Assembly (NCBI GenBank): GCA_013350335.1
Contig: CM023532.1
Span: 90,833,383 to 90,897,382, forward strand
Source of the DNA: Chimonanthus salicifolius
Taxonomy: Eukaryota > Streptophyta > Magnoliopsida > Laurales > Calycanthaceae
Reading direction: 5' to 3'
Length of the DNA: 64,000 nt
The translations under genes were made by a program, and so were the position numbers. The notes beneath the pieces were generated by a model that saw only the letters and a program-made list of their open reading frames with translations, ran no database searches and was not told where the DNA came from. Positions 24,431 to 34,780 of the stretch are shown one piece after another; position 1 is the stretch's first letter, and the number at the start of each line of letters is the position of its first letter.

Positions 24431-25276
24431 GTTAAGTTGATCAAATAAATCATCGATCCTGGGTAGAGGGTACTTGTTTCTGACCGTTAGCTGGTTCAGT
24501 TTTCGATAATCCACACACATACGAAGTGAACTATCCTTCTTCTTCACAAATAAAACCGGAGCTCCCCAAGACGATGTGCTGTTCCGAATACACCCCAGTC
24601 TAAGCAGTTCATCAATCTGTTTTTTTAACTCGGACATCTCTGCTGGTACCATCCGGTAGTATGGTAATGACACTAGTGCAGTGCCAGGGTACAACTTCAT
24701 TTCAAAATTAATCTCCCTCATGGGAGGCAAACCAAGGAGTTCTTTTGGAAAAACGTCTGCATAGTCCCTTACCATTTCCGGAAGTTTAACCACCGGTGCC
24801 TTGTTGATTCTAATAATGTTCAATACCAGATGATTCAACCCTTCATGCAATCTGCTTTGTTTATCAGCACGCACCACATGTTGTTTTCCCTCGAGCGACC
24901 AAAATGTCACCCTGCGACGATAACAGTCAATGTTGGCCTTAAAGCTAGCCAACCAATCCATGCCGAAAATAATATCATATTCCGTCATATCGAGCACCAA
25001 ATAATTGAATTCAAATCTGAGCCCAACAAGTTCAGTATTCACTGCTGTGCATATAAGTCCTAATGATGTGTCTCTGACGGGGGATACAATAGTGAATGAT
25101 GTGAACAGTTTTTGTACCAATGTACCAGTGGCAGTTATAAATGCAGCAGATATGAAAGAGTGGGATGCTCCCGAATCAAATAATGCAAAGGCGTAGGAAC
25201 TACTGACAACTGCCATACCTTGAATCACTGAATGATCCTCTGCTGTTGGAGGTGCTAAAGTGAATACCAGTCCAGA
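24416..25276 (-). pseudogene. R pol 5' half: protease and truncated RT
   Basis: A 270-codon open stretch (24416-25228). The aspartic protease motif [10 protein letters not shown] is near 25185, with [11 protein letters not shown] near 24980. RT then starts with [13 protein letters not shown] near 24560, [10 protein letters not shown] near 24505 and [14 protein letters not shown] near 24465. Just after FDQL, at about 24430, the sequence jumps to the segment equivalent to 47847 of element A (VDPAK...). About 400 bp are therefore deleted, including the FIDD catalytic motif, so the RT cannot be active. An in-frame TGA (25277-25279) separates this from gag. Confidence 0.92.
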
Positions 25277-26435
25277 TCATGTAGGCGGCCGTCCCGCCTG
25301 TTTAACTATCCTGCCTCCACGTGAATTAGCTAGCCTAACTGGTGGACGAGATGAACCTCTTGAGTATGAGGGTTTGTTGAGTTGCGGACATTCTCTCTTA
25401 AAATGGCCAAGCTGATCACAATGAAAGCAGTTGCTCCCACCTCTGGGAGCCTGAGTGACTGATACAGATGGGGAGGGATGATTGGGACGAAAGCCCCCTG
25501 TTGACCTGGTAGATGGTGAGGGTCTGCTAGAGTTCGGTCGGAACCTCTTGTTGGGCTGGAAAGTACCCCTCCCACTTTGAGCTCGGCGATTGTCAAAACG
25601 TGTCAACTCAGCCATCTCCTGCTCTGCTATAGTGGCCCTGCTGACCACCTCTGCCAATGTGGCTGCTTTGAATATAGTTACCTTGGCCCTTATGCTAGGC
25701 CGAAGGCCCCGCTCAAACTTGCGTGACCTCCGATACTCTGTATCCACCATATAGAATGCATAAACTGACAAACTGAGAAACTCCTAGTGGTACTCTGCCA
25801 CCGTCATGGGTACCCTGTACCAAAGATAGAAAAGCCTGGGTCTGGCGCTCCTTCTCCTCCTCAGGAAAATATTGTTCCAGGAAGGTAGCTGAGAAGTGTT
25901 CCCAAGTCATGGCAATCCTCTCCCCTTCCGGAATAAGTGCTCGCTGCTTCTCTATCACCTCCCACCATTTACCAGCATCATCAATTAGCTGTGATGTGGC
26001 CAGTAAAATCTTGTGATCATGACTCGTGACATTCAACAAAGTCAGAATCTGTGAAATCTTCTTCAGGCAGTTTTCCGCTCCGACAGCCCCCTCTCTCCCC
26101 TTGAAGTAAGGAGGGCGCTATTGCTGGAAATCCCTGACCATGCTCCTGTCATTGTTCCCATTGGCGGTTCCATTATCATTCAGGTGTTGTTGAGGCACCG
26201 AAGTGACCACTGCTTGAACCAAATTCTGCAATTCAGGAGGCACCACATGTATGTTCACGCTACTTTGTTGCTCCTCCTCTTGGTGGGATTGATGTTCTTC
26301 CTCCTCATGATGAGAATGTTGTTCTTCCTCAGGATGAGAAGGTTGTTCTTCCTCATGATGAGATTGTCGTTCCTCCTCATCACCCCCATTTGGGCTTTCT
26401 CAGGTATTTCTCCTAGGCCTTCCCCTTGGAGCCAT
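25277..26435 (-). pseudogene. R gag (broken), CCHC zinc knuckle present
   Basis: The start is probably the ATG at 26435-26433 on minus (MAPRGRPRRN...), a start context like that of gag in element A. A TGA falls at codon 12, probably from CGA, and another stop near 26118 interrupts the part before RPPYFKGREG. The capsid-like region runs through KILLATSQLIDDAGKWWEV near 25990 and FLEQYFPEEE near 25885. A frame change follows near 25800, and the open stretch 25277-25771 ends the gene. The nucleic-acid-binding knuckle CFHCDQLGHFKREC is near 25430-25390. A Glu/His/Gln-rich repeat near 26270-26390 (HHEEEQPSHPEEEQ) is absent from element A. Confidence 0.9.
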
Positions 26436-26692
26436 TTTTCCCTAAGCCATTGAAAAATATCAAAACTTAGTTTCCATAATAAAATTTGTATTTTCTACCT
26501 GTTGGGGAAAATTTCCAAATAAGCACTCTTGATTTTTGCTTTGTTTTCGGGGGAAATACATCCTATGTTGCTACGTTTGATAGTCCGATTATTTTGACTG
26601 TACTTCATTTGCTATCATCAGTCTGAGTCTAACGAAGTAAATTAATGTACGAAACCAGATTAATTTACTCCGAGAGATTCAATGTTTCGGTT

Positions 26693-26705
26693 CGCTCTGA
26701 TACCA
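26693..26705 (-). other. Primer binding site of element R
   Basis: On minus this reads TGGTATCAGAGCG, two bases inside the 5' LTR. It matches the classic plant site for the initiator methionine tRNA 3' end (TGGTATCAGAGC). Confidence 0.9.
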
Positions 26706-26707
26706 AC

Positions 26708-29700
26708 TGTAAACGCCTGGCCCTTTTTCACTCGCTTCTTCCCGTAAATTCAGAGTCTATTTTTTTTTTATAACAGAGTAGAGTGATAGAGCGTCGAACG
26801 TCACGACGCGAGCTAAGTCTTAACATCCAAAGTCCGACCCTTAACTGGCCAATCCTATGTGTGCATGGACCAAGTCCACTAAAATGGTTCACACATAGCA
26901 ATATCAACATGGGGAATAAAAATCATAACATGAGGAATCATAACATCAACATTGCGGAATCATAATAGAACCAAGTTCTATTCCATTAAGATAGCAAAGT
27001 ACGTCAAGTCCTTAATCATCATTCAAATACCATAATTATTTAATAAATCATCCAACCATCTAAGTTATTACATTCCGAAATCTAGATACTCAAATACGAG
27101 TCTATGAGTAACTTTATTCAACACATATAGAATAAGTCTTCCGAGCTCCTATGCCTGGCCCGTCTTGCGTTCATCGTTCCCCTGATTTCCTGCATCATCA
27201 ACTAGGGTAGAAGTAGGGCGTTAGAACAACGCGCCCAGTAGGTATTCCAGTTACGGCTAACACATGGTTAGTACAAAACATATTTTATAACATAATATCC
27301 AAAACCATGAAAAATCCATGCCATGCAATGATGACAAATGCAATGAGTCCCACCCATCACATGTACATAAATGTACCCACCACATAAGTCTTCCGGACGC
27401 CCCGGTGGAGTGTGGACCCTCCGGAATCTTCTTGATGGAAATCACATCAAGGTACCGTACATAGGCTTTTCGGACGCCCTGACAGAGTGTGTCCCCTCCG
27501 GTTACAAATCCACCACCCTATGCCATGCATGAGATGCCAATGAAACACATGCTATTTTAATAACGTAAACATAGCATTTAAAATCACCTTTTGAAACATA
27601 ATCAACACATGCTATTTAAACAAATAAACATAGCATTTAAAATCCATATAAAACATATCCTTTGGAACATAAATTTGATCAAACATAAGATAAAATAAGT
27701 GTACATAAGTCCATGGTTTCAAAGAGGTGGATCCTACCAAAGACCATTCACGAGTCCTTGCGCTTTCGTCCAAGAATCGATCACCAATCGTAAACGCCTT
27801 GTGAGATCCCATTATCTTATAATACAATAACCAATCAAAACCAAGTCCCACTTGATTTACAACTTTTAAGTCCATAAACCAATCCCCATGGGGTTCGGCC
27901 ATATACCATGGCCGAACCCATGGTCTAATCTTTAGTTAATTACAATTATGCCATTGTTCATAACCATAGTCCTTTTTCCTTGCTTAGGTTCCAAATAATC
28001 CATACATATTTTTTTCATCCAAACACATAGTCCCATAAATAATTCATGGGGTTCGGCCATACACCATGGCCGAACCCTATGTCCAATATTTCCATATATT
28101 TACAAGATTGCCATTGATTCCCTCATTCATTTAAATCTATCATAATTAGACCCTGTATTAATTCCTTAACCAATCATGTCATAAAATAAACCTCATGGGG
28201 TTCGGCCATACCCTATATTAATTCCTTAACCAATCATGTCCATAAAATAAACCTCATGGGGTTCGGCCATACATCATGGCCGAACCTATGATCCTCCACT
28301 TTGGCATGTAAGTACAACTTTGCCATCCATGGCATACATAACCAATAATCCGATCCTTGCAAACATTAAAAATCATAACACATTAAACATAAACCATAAA
28401 TTTGATTCATGGGGTTCGGCCATACACATGGCCGAACCCATGATGCCTAAGTTTCCATAAATAATCTCCACCTTTCCATAATTGAAAGGTTTCCATAATT
28501 AAACTCCACCTTCCATTATTAGAAGGTTTCCATAATTAAACTCCACCTTCCATTTTAATCTAATGTCCATAATTAGGCAGCTTCTAATTTCAGCAACCTC
28601 CTTCCATAAATAGAATGTTTCCAAGATAATCTCCACCTTTCCATTATTAAATAGTTTCCAAAATTAGAAACCATCTTTCCATAATTGGATGATTGCCAAA
28701 TTTAGCAACCAAAAATCCATCTACCATTCCAAAACGACCCCATTATGGCCGAACCCTATGGTTCATGATCTTGACCATTAATTTAGTTCATTAAAATTCA
28801 TCAATAATACCTACACAACTCCATGGGGTTCGGCCATACACCATTGTCAAACCCTATGGTTCAAGATCCTCTCTTTAACATTAACAATCATGGATCTTCC
28901 ATTTAATCCCCTCAAAATCACATATCATTAACACCAAATACTTATTTAACAATCTCCATGGTTTTCATTCTTAATAACCCAATAAAATAAATCAAATCTT
29001 TCCATGGGGTTCGGCCATGCACTATGGCCGAACCCTATGATTCTTTCTTTCCATTAAAATCATCAAAACATCACCCAATCTTCTTCCATGGGGTTCGGCC
29101 ACACACCATGGTCGAACCCTATGGTTCTTTATTTCAAAACATATTTATCAAATAAGATACTAGCCAGTTCTTGCTCTTCCAATCTTTCTTCTTTCCTTAG
29201 CCTCTTTCTTCTTCTTCTTGATCTTTCTAAAGCCGAGATCACCTTCTTGTTACTGCCTTTTCTTTCTCTTGTTCTTGCTGTGAGTGAGAGATTAAGAGAG
29301 AAAGGGAGAGATAAAATTCGGCTATGGTGTGTAAACCATGCGCCCCCAGTCCTTCTCTCCTTTTATAATCTTTCCTTGGTCCATATTTAGGAAGTGCTTA
29401 AGATAGCTACTCCCCCTTTAGGCTGTGTGCCCCTTCCTTGTATCTAAATTGGAATGGCCGACCTTCCCATATTTGGAATGTGCTATAGCTAAACAAACCC
29501 CTATGCCGTGCGCCCCTTGTATTTCTCTCTTTGGAGAGTTCTAAATAAAATATAACATGTGCCCATTTTAATTTAGCAATTACCCTACTATTATTCCAAT
29601 CCAAGAAAGAACTCCTTTTTAGAATTGCTCTTATGCGCATCACATAAGTAAATAAACCTCACATTCAGCCAATCTTATCCCATACACGGCCATGCATAAT

Positions 29701-29899
29701 CTTTTATTTAATTTTGAACATAATGCATTACTAAATTAATTCAACCCACTTAATTTATATTGAGACCAATTCCAAAACCGTTGGGTCCTAATTGGGCCAT
29801 GACCCAACTCTTTATCCATATAAGATCCATATCTCATATTCACCAATTAAATTGATAATTTTTATACAAAATAATAAATTGAAAATCTAAGGTGTTACA
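26708..29899 (-). repeat. 5' LTR of element R
   Basis: It begins TGTAAACGCCTGGCCC and ends CTAAGGTGTTACA as printed, 3,192 bp. Hairpins lie near 27895, 28051, 28258, 28411, 28823, 29003 and 29092. A tandem duplication of about 60 bp (28151-28271) has its junction in a hairpin loop. The hairpin equivalent to 21108 has lost one arm near 28741. Confidence 0.92.
29360..29367 (-). promoter_or_regulatory. TATA-box-like TATAAAAG, R 5' LTR
   Basis: Same site and context as 21718-21725. It would drive the R transcript leftward, away from the plus-strand promoter of element B at 30844. Confidence 0.55.
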
Positions 29900-30263
29900 T
29901 CGCGACTCCTTTGGTTTGTTCTTGCTCTTTCAATTTGTTCCTTCCTTGGCCATCTCTCCTCCTTGCTGGCTGCCCTTCCTTCTCTTTGTTATGCCGAGAA
30001 TACCTTATTGCTAATATGTAAACCGGCGCCAAGACCCTTGTTGATTTAAGTATTGCCGTGACCCTCTCCTTCTCTCCTTTTACTTACCTCTATTTGGTTC
30101 TATCTTGCTAAGATAGCAAATCACAATTTCATGCATGCCATGTACTCCTTTGTCTCTTTAAAATAGACACTCCCAATTGGCTTTCTCTTTAGACAATGCC
30201 GTGAACCCCTCTCATATCTTGTTGCCTCTCTCCTTTATCTTAAAAAAAACTCCACACGATTAA
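29900..30263 (-). mobile_element. Host LTR H2 segment 3
   Basis: Continuation of H2 beyond element R, starting with TCGCG. It contains the reverse of the leader region (CTTGCTCTTTCAATTTGTTCC). Element B interrupts it at 30264. The candidate left duplication is ATTAA (30259-30263). Confidence 0.75.
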
Positions 30264-30350
30264 TGTAACACCCCGGATTTTCAAGTTATAAATATTTACA
30301 GAAATTACCCATTTAAATTATGAATTGTAGGTATGGATCTTGGATGGGTA

Positions 30351-30389
30351 AAATCGTTGGGTCTTTGCCCAATTAAGACCCAACGATTT
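30351..30389. repeat. 15-bp perfect inverted repeat in U3
   Basis: AAATCGTTGGGTCTT (30351-30365) and its exact reverse complement (30375-30389) flank a 9-base loop TGCCCAATT. The 3' LTR copy near 53876 is the same except for one T for C in the left arm. A shorter version occurs in LTR E near 4440. Confidence 0.85.
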
Positions 30390-30843
30390 TGATAAATGGT
30401 TTCAATAAATTTAAATGGGGTTGAATTTAAATGGTAATGAAACATAATTCTAAATAAAGGGATCATGGAAAGATTTTAGGAATGGTAAATATTATTTGGC
30501 CGTGTATGGGATATTGTTTGGGCCAAATGGGAGATATGCATATCCATAGGATATGCGCATATCATGTTAGAATATTTTTAAAAGGGGCTCGCGGTATTAT
30601 CTAAGTTTGGATCAAATGGAAGATTTTATAAAGAGGTAACACATTGAGTGCACACGGCAATGGCTAAATTTAAAGGGATCATGGCACCTTCTATTTAGGA
30701 ATGAGATATGCGCATAGGATCAATGAAAAGAGGCAACAAGGAGGGGCGCATGGCACTTTCTAAGTATGGATCAATGGGATATCAAAAGAGGCAACACAAT
30801 GAGCGCATGGCATTGTCTAAATATGGGATTAAATGGAGGTTTT

Positions 30844-30851
30844 TATAAAAG
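30844..30851 (+). promoter_or_regulatory. TATA-box-like TATAAAAG, B 5' LTR
   Basis: TATAAAAG about 580 bases into the LTR, followed by a leader with a CTCTCTCTCT run. It is kept in the 3' LTR at 58269-58276. It places the hairpins and later LTR parts in the transcribed R-U5 region. Confidence 0.55.
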
Positions 30852-31844
30852 AAAGGAACCACAACAAAGGGCACACGGAAATTGTGTCTTAGCATTGTCT
30901 AAAGAGGGAGTTATTAAAAGGAGAGGCGCACAATACAAGAGCTTGGGTATTTTTCTATTCCAAGGCATCTTCTCTCTCTCTCTATCAAACTTTGTCTCAA
31001 GGCAATCATTACTCAAAGGAAGAGAAGGGCAGCAAGGGCGCACAATACACAACAACAAGAAGGTGTTCACGGCTTGGGAAAGATCAAGAGAAGTAGAAAG
31101 AGGCTAAGGAAAAGAAGAAAGATTGGAAGAGCAAGAACCGGTCAGTAATTTTGATGTTTTCGATTTAAAAGATAAAGAACCATAGAGTTCAGCCATGGTG
31201 TATGGCCGAACCCCATGGAAGAAGAATAGGAGATGATAATGGTAATTTTTATGGAAAGGTTGAACCACCATGGCTGAACCCCATGGAAAAACATGGATTA
31301 TTTAATGGATGTTTTGGTGATTTTTAATGGAAGGTATTGGTTATATTTTAAGGGATGAAAACCCTGGAAAGTCATGGTTTAAATTATGGGTTTTTTGGGT
31401 TGGAAACCATGGAAGACTTTGGTGAGTCTTTTATAGAAGTTTGAATGATGAAATAAGGAATTAATGGACCATAGGGTTCGGCCAACTTGTATGGTTGAAG
31501 CCCATGGGAATTGTTGATAATGTTATATGATTTTTGAAGGAAAATGATTTATTAAAAGGATTGATGATTGATTAAATGGAAGAGGAATTATTATTAATTT
31601 TAGAGAGGAGGATTGTGAACCATAGGGTTCAGCCATGGTGTATGGCAGAACCCCATGGAGTGGTTTTGTCAAGGTTGTTGGATTTTATTTGATTTAATGG
31701 AAACTATCTAATTATGGAAGAAAGGATGCTCAGTTTGGAAACCTTCTAAATAAGGAGAATGGTTATTAAATTAGTAAGTTTCTAAGTTTAGGAGTTGGAG
31801 ATTAAATTAGAATCTTTTTAATTATGGAAGGTGGAAATAAAAAT

Positions 31845-32029
31845 GGGAAGTTCTAATTAAGGAAAGTGGAAATTAAAATGGGAAGTTCTAATTAAGGAAA
31901 GTGGAAATTAAAATGGGAAGTTCTAATTAAGGAAAGTGGAGATTAAAATGGGAAGTTCTAATTAAGGAAATTGGAAATTAAAATGGGAAGTCCTAATTAA
32001 GGAAAGTGGAGATTAAATTGGGAAGTAAT
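31845..32029 (+). repeat. 35-bp minisatellite in B 5' LTR
   Basis: The unit GGGAAGTTCTAATTAAGGAA plus 15 more bases starts at 31845, 31880, 31915, 31950, 31985 and 32020 (five full units and a partial). The 3' LTR carries about six units at 63586-63805, one unit being one base short. Confidence 0.9.
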
Positions 32030-33421
32030 AATTATAGAAGGAACATTGAATTATAATTCAAGTATGGAAGTTCATGAAATGGAAAGTTTACATCATAGGG
32101 TTCGGCCATGGTGTTTGGCCGAACCCCATGAATTAAATCTTTAGTTCAATAATGTTTCTATTATTATTAAATAAATTTAGGAGGAGGATGGAACCAAGAT
32201 ATCATGGGTTCGGCCATGGGTTATGGCCGAACCCCATGAACCAATTTTTAAATGGATCCCTCCCTCAATGATAGATCATGTTTGGATTAAGGAATTATTA
32301 TGGAACATTTAAAGGGTATTTGGAGTTTTGATGTATAATGAATAAATGAATGGATCTATGTTTGGAACCAAAACCTAAGGTGATGAAGGTGATGGCAAAA
32401 TTGTAAATAGGTCAAAATAATGGACATAGGGTTTTGCCATGGTGTATGGCCGAACCCTATGAATTATTTGATGGACCATGTGTTGGAATATTTTAAGGGA
32501 CACTTAGAGTAGTTATGCATGTTTACAGTAATGAGGGATTTAATCACGTATGAACCTATGTTCATAAGTTATGTTATTGGTTATGTTATTAGGTATAATG
32601 GCATGTTGGTAATTAAGTAAGAATAAATGACCATGCGTTCGGCCATGGTGTATCGCCGAACCACATGGGAAATAATTGTTGGATCATGTTGGGACTAAGC
32701 AACTAGTTATGGATATATTAAGTTTACGTATTAATATTATGGATGGGTTTTGGACATAAACCTAAAGTAATGGCAAAGTTGTAAATACATGCTAAAATGG
32801 AAGGTTAGCCATGGATGGCAATGTTGTAAATATGAGAATAATAGAATGATAGCCATGGATGGCATTTTGGTAATTACGTAGAATTAATGGAACTATGTTT
32901 TGGAACTCAAACATTAGACCAACGGCAATTTGGTAATATCGGCTAAAAATGATAAACCATGGGTTCGGCCATGGTGTATGGCCGAACCTCATGGGGATTG
33001 GTTTATGGACTTAAAATATTATAAATCAAGTGGGATTTGATTTTAATTGATTTTATATTATAAGGTAACAGGACCTCACTAGGTGTTTACGATCGTGAGC
33101 AGTTACCAGTCGAAAGACGCAAGGACAAGTAGCGGTCTTTGGTAGAATTCCACCTCTTTGAAACTATGGGTTTATGTACATTGTTTTTATCTTGATTTAA
33201 TGAATTTATATTGCAAAGGATATGTTTCAAATGGTGATTTTATATGCTATTTTTATTCGATAAAATAGCATGTGTTTTAAATATGAGCTTTTAAATGCTA
33301 TGATTTTGTATAATTGCATAGCATGTGGTATTTGCATCTCATGCATGGCATAGGAGGGATAACAGGTAACCGGGGACCAACACTCCGTCGGGGCGTCCGT
33401 AAAACACTCGTGGGGGAATAC

Positions 33422-33579
33422 CTTGATGATGAGAATCCCATCAAGAGGATACTATGTATGAAGACCTTGATGATGAGCATTCCATCAAGATGATACTATA
33501 TATCTGGAGATCCACACTCCGTCGGGGCGTCCGTGAAACACTCGTGGAAGGATACCTTGATGATGAGAATTCCATCAAG
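33422..33579 (+). repeat. Three tandem stem-loops CTTGATG...CATCAAG
   Basis: Stem-loops at 33422-33445, 33466-33489 and 33556-33579, each with loop GATGAGAAYCC or close. They alternate with a second cassette CACTCCGTCGGGGCGTCCG (near 33381 and 33514) that ends in ACACTCGTGG. Confidence 0.85.
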
Positions 33580-34165
33580 AGGATACTATGAGTTTGTGAT
33601 GGGTGGGATTCATTGCATATGATAGCATGGCATGGCAATGAATCGGCATGATTATGACCTTTATTAGCATGCAAGGTTTCTGGTTTTTATCAGTATGATT
33701 GGATCTCTATTATCATACACTATTTTGGATACAATGTTTTATAAATATGGTATGATTTATTATACTGTATTTGATATGTTTATTATATCTGGACTTTTGG
33801 TACTAACCCATGTGTTAACCCTAATTGGAATACCTACTGGGCGCATTGTACTAACGCCCTACTTTTACCCTAGTGGATGATACAGGAAACGAGGGGAACG
33901 ATGAACGCGAAACGGGCCAGGCATAGGAGCTTGGAGGACTATAGTTTATATTTTGTTTAAGATACTCATGGGGTTGTAGTTCTAGTATTTAGAATTCAGA
34001 TTGTAATAACTTAGATGAATTTGCTATGGTTCGATATTTTTACTGAATATATTATGATATGATAATGATGATTAAAGACTTGACGTACTTTGCTATCTGA
34101 ATGGAATAGAACTGTGTTCTATTATGTTTCCGCATGTTATGATTTTATTCCGCATGTTTATATTG

Positions 34166-34209
34166 CTATGTGTGAACCGTTTTCTTGGACTGAGTCCATG
34201 CACACATAG
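34166..34209 (+). repeat. Conserved U5 hairpin 1 (B copy)
   Basis: CTATGTGTG (34166-34174) pairs with CACACATAG (34201-34209), with an inner stem TGGACT/AGTCCA. Against family 1 (CTACGTGTG/CACACGTAG) one base pair has switched from C-G to T-A. Confidence 0.85.
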
Positions 34210-34360
34210 GGTTGGTCAGTTAAGGGTCAAACTTTTGGAAGTTCGAACTTAGCTCGCATCGTGACGTCCCTCTCTATCACTCTACTCTATTATATATATA
34301 AAAAAAATAGACTCTGATTTACGAGAAGAAGCGAGTGAAAAAGGCTGGGGCGTTTACAGT

Positions 34361-34372
34361 TGGTATCAGAGT
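34361..34372 (+). other. Primer binding site of element B
   Basis: TGGTATCAGAGT, two bases after the 5' LTR end. It matches the initiator methionine tRNA site at the first 11 bases. Confidence 0.88.
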
Positions 34373-34725
34373 GAACCCAAAACACTGAATCTTTCGGAGT
34401 AAATTAATTCGGCCTTCGTGCATTAATTTGCTTCGTTAGACTCACATGGATGATAGCAAAGGAAGTACAGTCAAAATAATTGGAATTATCCAACATAGCA
34501 AAATAGGATAAATTCCCCGAAAACAAAGAAAAATCAAAGAGTACTGATTTGGCAATTTTTTTCCAAGGACAAGAAACACAAGTTGTTTATTTGGCAATTT
34601 TCCTAAAACAAGAGACATTATGTGATACATAGAGAAATTCCCCAAAATAAAGATTTAGTTTGATTAGAACTATTGTTGGCATTAACATACTTCGGTTGTC
34701 GTGATACAGATATGTGGGACAGAGT

Positions 34726-34775
34726 TGTGGGACAGAGGGACACCTAGCTGTGGGACAGAGGGACACCTAGCTGTC
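34726..34775 (+). repeat. Short tandem duplication in B leader
   Basis: The block TGTGGGACAGAGGGACACC is repeated with a 23-bp period just upstream of the gag remnant. Confidence 0.7.
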
Positions 34776-34780
34776 CAATA

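Larger units (their letters stand above)
19136..29899 (-). mobile_element. Element R: full-length chromovirus-like LTR element, TSD TCGCG
   Basis: This minus-strand element has both LTRs (19136-22234 and 26708-29899), a PBS next to the 5' LTR, a PPT next to the 3' LTR, and gag-pol remnants between. TCGCG flanks it at 19131-19135 and 29900-29904. Domain order on minus is gag, protease, RT, RNase H, integrase, chromodomain, as in chromoviruses. Total length is 10,764 bp. It is defective: stops in gag and pol, and a deletion of about 400 bp that removes the RT catalytic box. It sits inside LTR H2. Confidence 0.93.
31141..33885 (+). other. Candidate intron in B 5' LTR
   Basis: The donor is weak here (GTCAGT). 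The equivalent site in the minus-strand solo LTR at 57238-57239 is GGTAAGTG. At the other end are CTAAC (33851-33855), CCCTACTTTTACCC and GATACAG|G at 33883-33885. Inferred from motifs shared across LTR families. Confidence 0.35.
30264..34358 (+). repeat. 5' LTR of element B (family 2)
   Basis: It begins TGTAACACCCCGGATTTTC and ends GGGGCGTTTACA, 4,095 bp. In order it has a U3 15-bp stem (30351-30389), TATAAAAG (30844-30851), a CT-rich leader, donor-like CCG|GTCAGTAA at 31141, hairpins near 31186, 31250, 31470, 31628, 32098, 32208, 32433, 32636 and 32962, a 35-bp minisatellite (31845-32029), tandem stem-loops (33422-33579), an acceptor-like site ending at 33885 and the U5 double hairpin (34166-34255). 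Confidence 0.93.

Noticed and set aside
26121..26453. A 110-codon plus-strand frame, hydrophobic
   Set aside because: Antisense of the Glu/His/Gln-rich part of R gag. The Leu/Phe-rich look comes from reading GAG/GAA repeats backwards.
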